From: Brevundimonas guildfordensis | GTDB lineage: Bacteria; Pseudomonadota; Alphaproteobacteria; Caulobacterales; Caulobacteraceae | DNA: 64,000 bases | Direction: 5' to 3' | Assembly (NCBI RefSeq): GCF_014836405.1 | Contig: NZ_JACSQU010000001.1 | Location: forward strand, 1,240,001-1,304,000 | Shown here: one piece after another, positions 63,363 through 64,000 of the stretch | How the letters are laid out: every line of letters starts with the position of its first letter | Position numbering within the stretch: the stretch's first letter is position 1 | Made by a program: the position numbers and the translations under genes | Notes under the pieces: generated by a model | Told to the model about the DNA's origin: nothing | The model's input: only the letters and a program-made list of their open reading frames with translations | Databases searched by the model: none

Positions 63363-64000
63363 TCAGGACGCCGGCGAAGGCGTGAAGCTGGCGTTGCGCG
63401 CCGCGACCCGAGCGCGGATTTCGGCCCGCATCCGCTCCAGTTCGGCCGCATCGATCAGGCGACCGCGCAGCACCACGGCCTCGGCGCTCCGGGTGGCGCT
63501 GACGTCCTTCAGGGGATCGGCGTCCAGCACCAGCAGGTCCGCCGACTTGCCCGCCGCCACGGCGCCGTAACGCTCGCCCTGATTGAGGAAGCGCGGCCCG
63601 TCCACGACCGAGCCCATCAAGGCCTCGCGCGGCGTCAGGCCCAACTCCACATAGAGCTCCAGCTCGTTGTGCAGCGAGAAGCCCGGATAGTTGAACGAGT
63701 TCAAGAAGCCCGCGACCGTCCCGGTCAGGATGGTCACGCCCGCGTCGCGCAGCATGGGCAGGGTGCGCGCGGTGACGTCCTTGACGAAGTGGCGGTCCGC
63801 GACCTGCTGCGGCGTGGCCTGCGCCGCGCGCTGGATGCGCCAGTCATAGGTCGCCCGGATACCCGGCCCGACATAGGCCAGGCCCTCGTCGTGCGAGTGG
63901 TCGTCCAGATCGAGGTTCGCCAGCGTGGTCGAACCGTAGAGGGTCGGCGACACTGCCGTGCCCAGCTCCCTCAGCCGCGCATAGACCCGCCGCGCCGTCT
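63363..64000 (-). CDS. Amidohydrolase family protein, C-terminal part (5' end outside the window)
   Basis: The frame is open to the window edge, so only the C-terminal 212 or so residues are seen. PREALMGSVVDGPRFLNQG and GAVAAGKSADLLVLDADPLKD are typical of the amidohydrolase C-terminus. It is probably an imidazolonepropionase-like or related hydrolase. A GTG at 63953 is in frame but internal. Confidence 0.83.
   Translation of the reverse strand, partial: TARRVYARLRELGTAVSPTLYGSTTLANLDLDDHSHDEGLAYVGPGIRATYDWRIQRAAQATPQQVADRHFVKDVTARTLPMLRDAGVTILTGTVAGFLNSFNYPGFSLHNELELYVELGLTPREALMGSVVDGPRFLNQGERYGAVAAGKSADLLVLDADPLKDVSATRSAEAVVLRGRLIDAAELERMRAEIRARVAARNASFTPSPAS

Noticed and set aside
1..64000. 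CRISPR arrays, insertion sequences, tRNA genes and attachment sites
   Set aside because: I looked through the intergenic gaps and found no regularly spaced repeats, no transposase-like frames and no cloverleaf-like sequences.

Overview
This window is GC-rich, densely coded chromosomal DNA. It looks like a member of the Caulobacteraceae, most likely Brevundimonas; that placement is inference from gene content. The flagellar genes flgD and flgE are followed directly by sciP, whose upstream region holds a CtrA-type box. Homologues of RcdA and TrcR are also present, a set typical of the CtrA cell-cycle network of Caulobacterales. TonB-dependent uptake, a PhoBR/Pst locus and a RamB-like acyl-CoA regulator fit the same group. 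I saw no tRNA or rRNA genes, insertion sequences, prophage genes or CRISPR arrays.

Layout. 1-2.7 kb: end of flgD, flgE, sciP. 2.7-8.7 kb: mnmA, an HxlR regulator divergent from an acyl-CoA thioesterase, a thiolase, an ecotin-like lipoprotein, a VOC protein and a repeat-bearing secreted protein. 8.8-12.8 kb: a membrane histidine kinase, thiE, then a bfd/bfr iron-storage pair with a Fur-like box and a small membrane protein. 12.9-21.7 kb: efp, suhB, a glycerophosphodiesterase, an ABC exporter, rpmE, an L,D-transpeptidase, rcdA, a DUF1192 gene and a quinone oxidoreductase. Two copies of a 129-130 bp palindromic repeat fill two convergent intergenic gaps here.

21.7-25.5 kb: a secreted CVNH/beta-gamma-crystallin protein, trcR, ubiX with small neighbours, and an Lrp/AsnC regulator. 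25.6-34 kb: a same-strand set of DUF885 peptidase-like protein, TonB-dependent receptor and secreted amidohydrolase, with a divergent amino-acid permease; together these suggest peptide or amino-acid scavenging. 34-42.7 kb: a GGDEF protein divergent from purEK, a COQ9 protein, rpsU, a NatAB-like ABC pair, an M23 peptidase and a GDSL autotransporter.

42.8-54 kb: a SerB-SerA fusion, a small membrane protein, hslO, a CPBP protease, and the phosphate locus phoR-pstCAB-phoU-phoB with a candidate Pho box. 54-64 kb: an MHYT hybrid kinase, aceA with a small downstream ORF and a divergent RamB-like regulator across a long palindrome, a universal stress protein, a lipoprotein with a zinc-peptidase motif, a WYL regulator, a small unknown protein and the 3' part of an amidohydrolase gene.

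The observations I find most interesting are the SerB-SerA fusion, the repeat pair with compensatory changes, the aceA/regulator palindrome, the lipoprotein ecotin with an altered reactive loop, and the secreted CVNH-crystallin protein with two calcium-type motifs.
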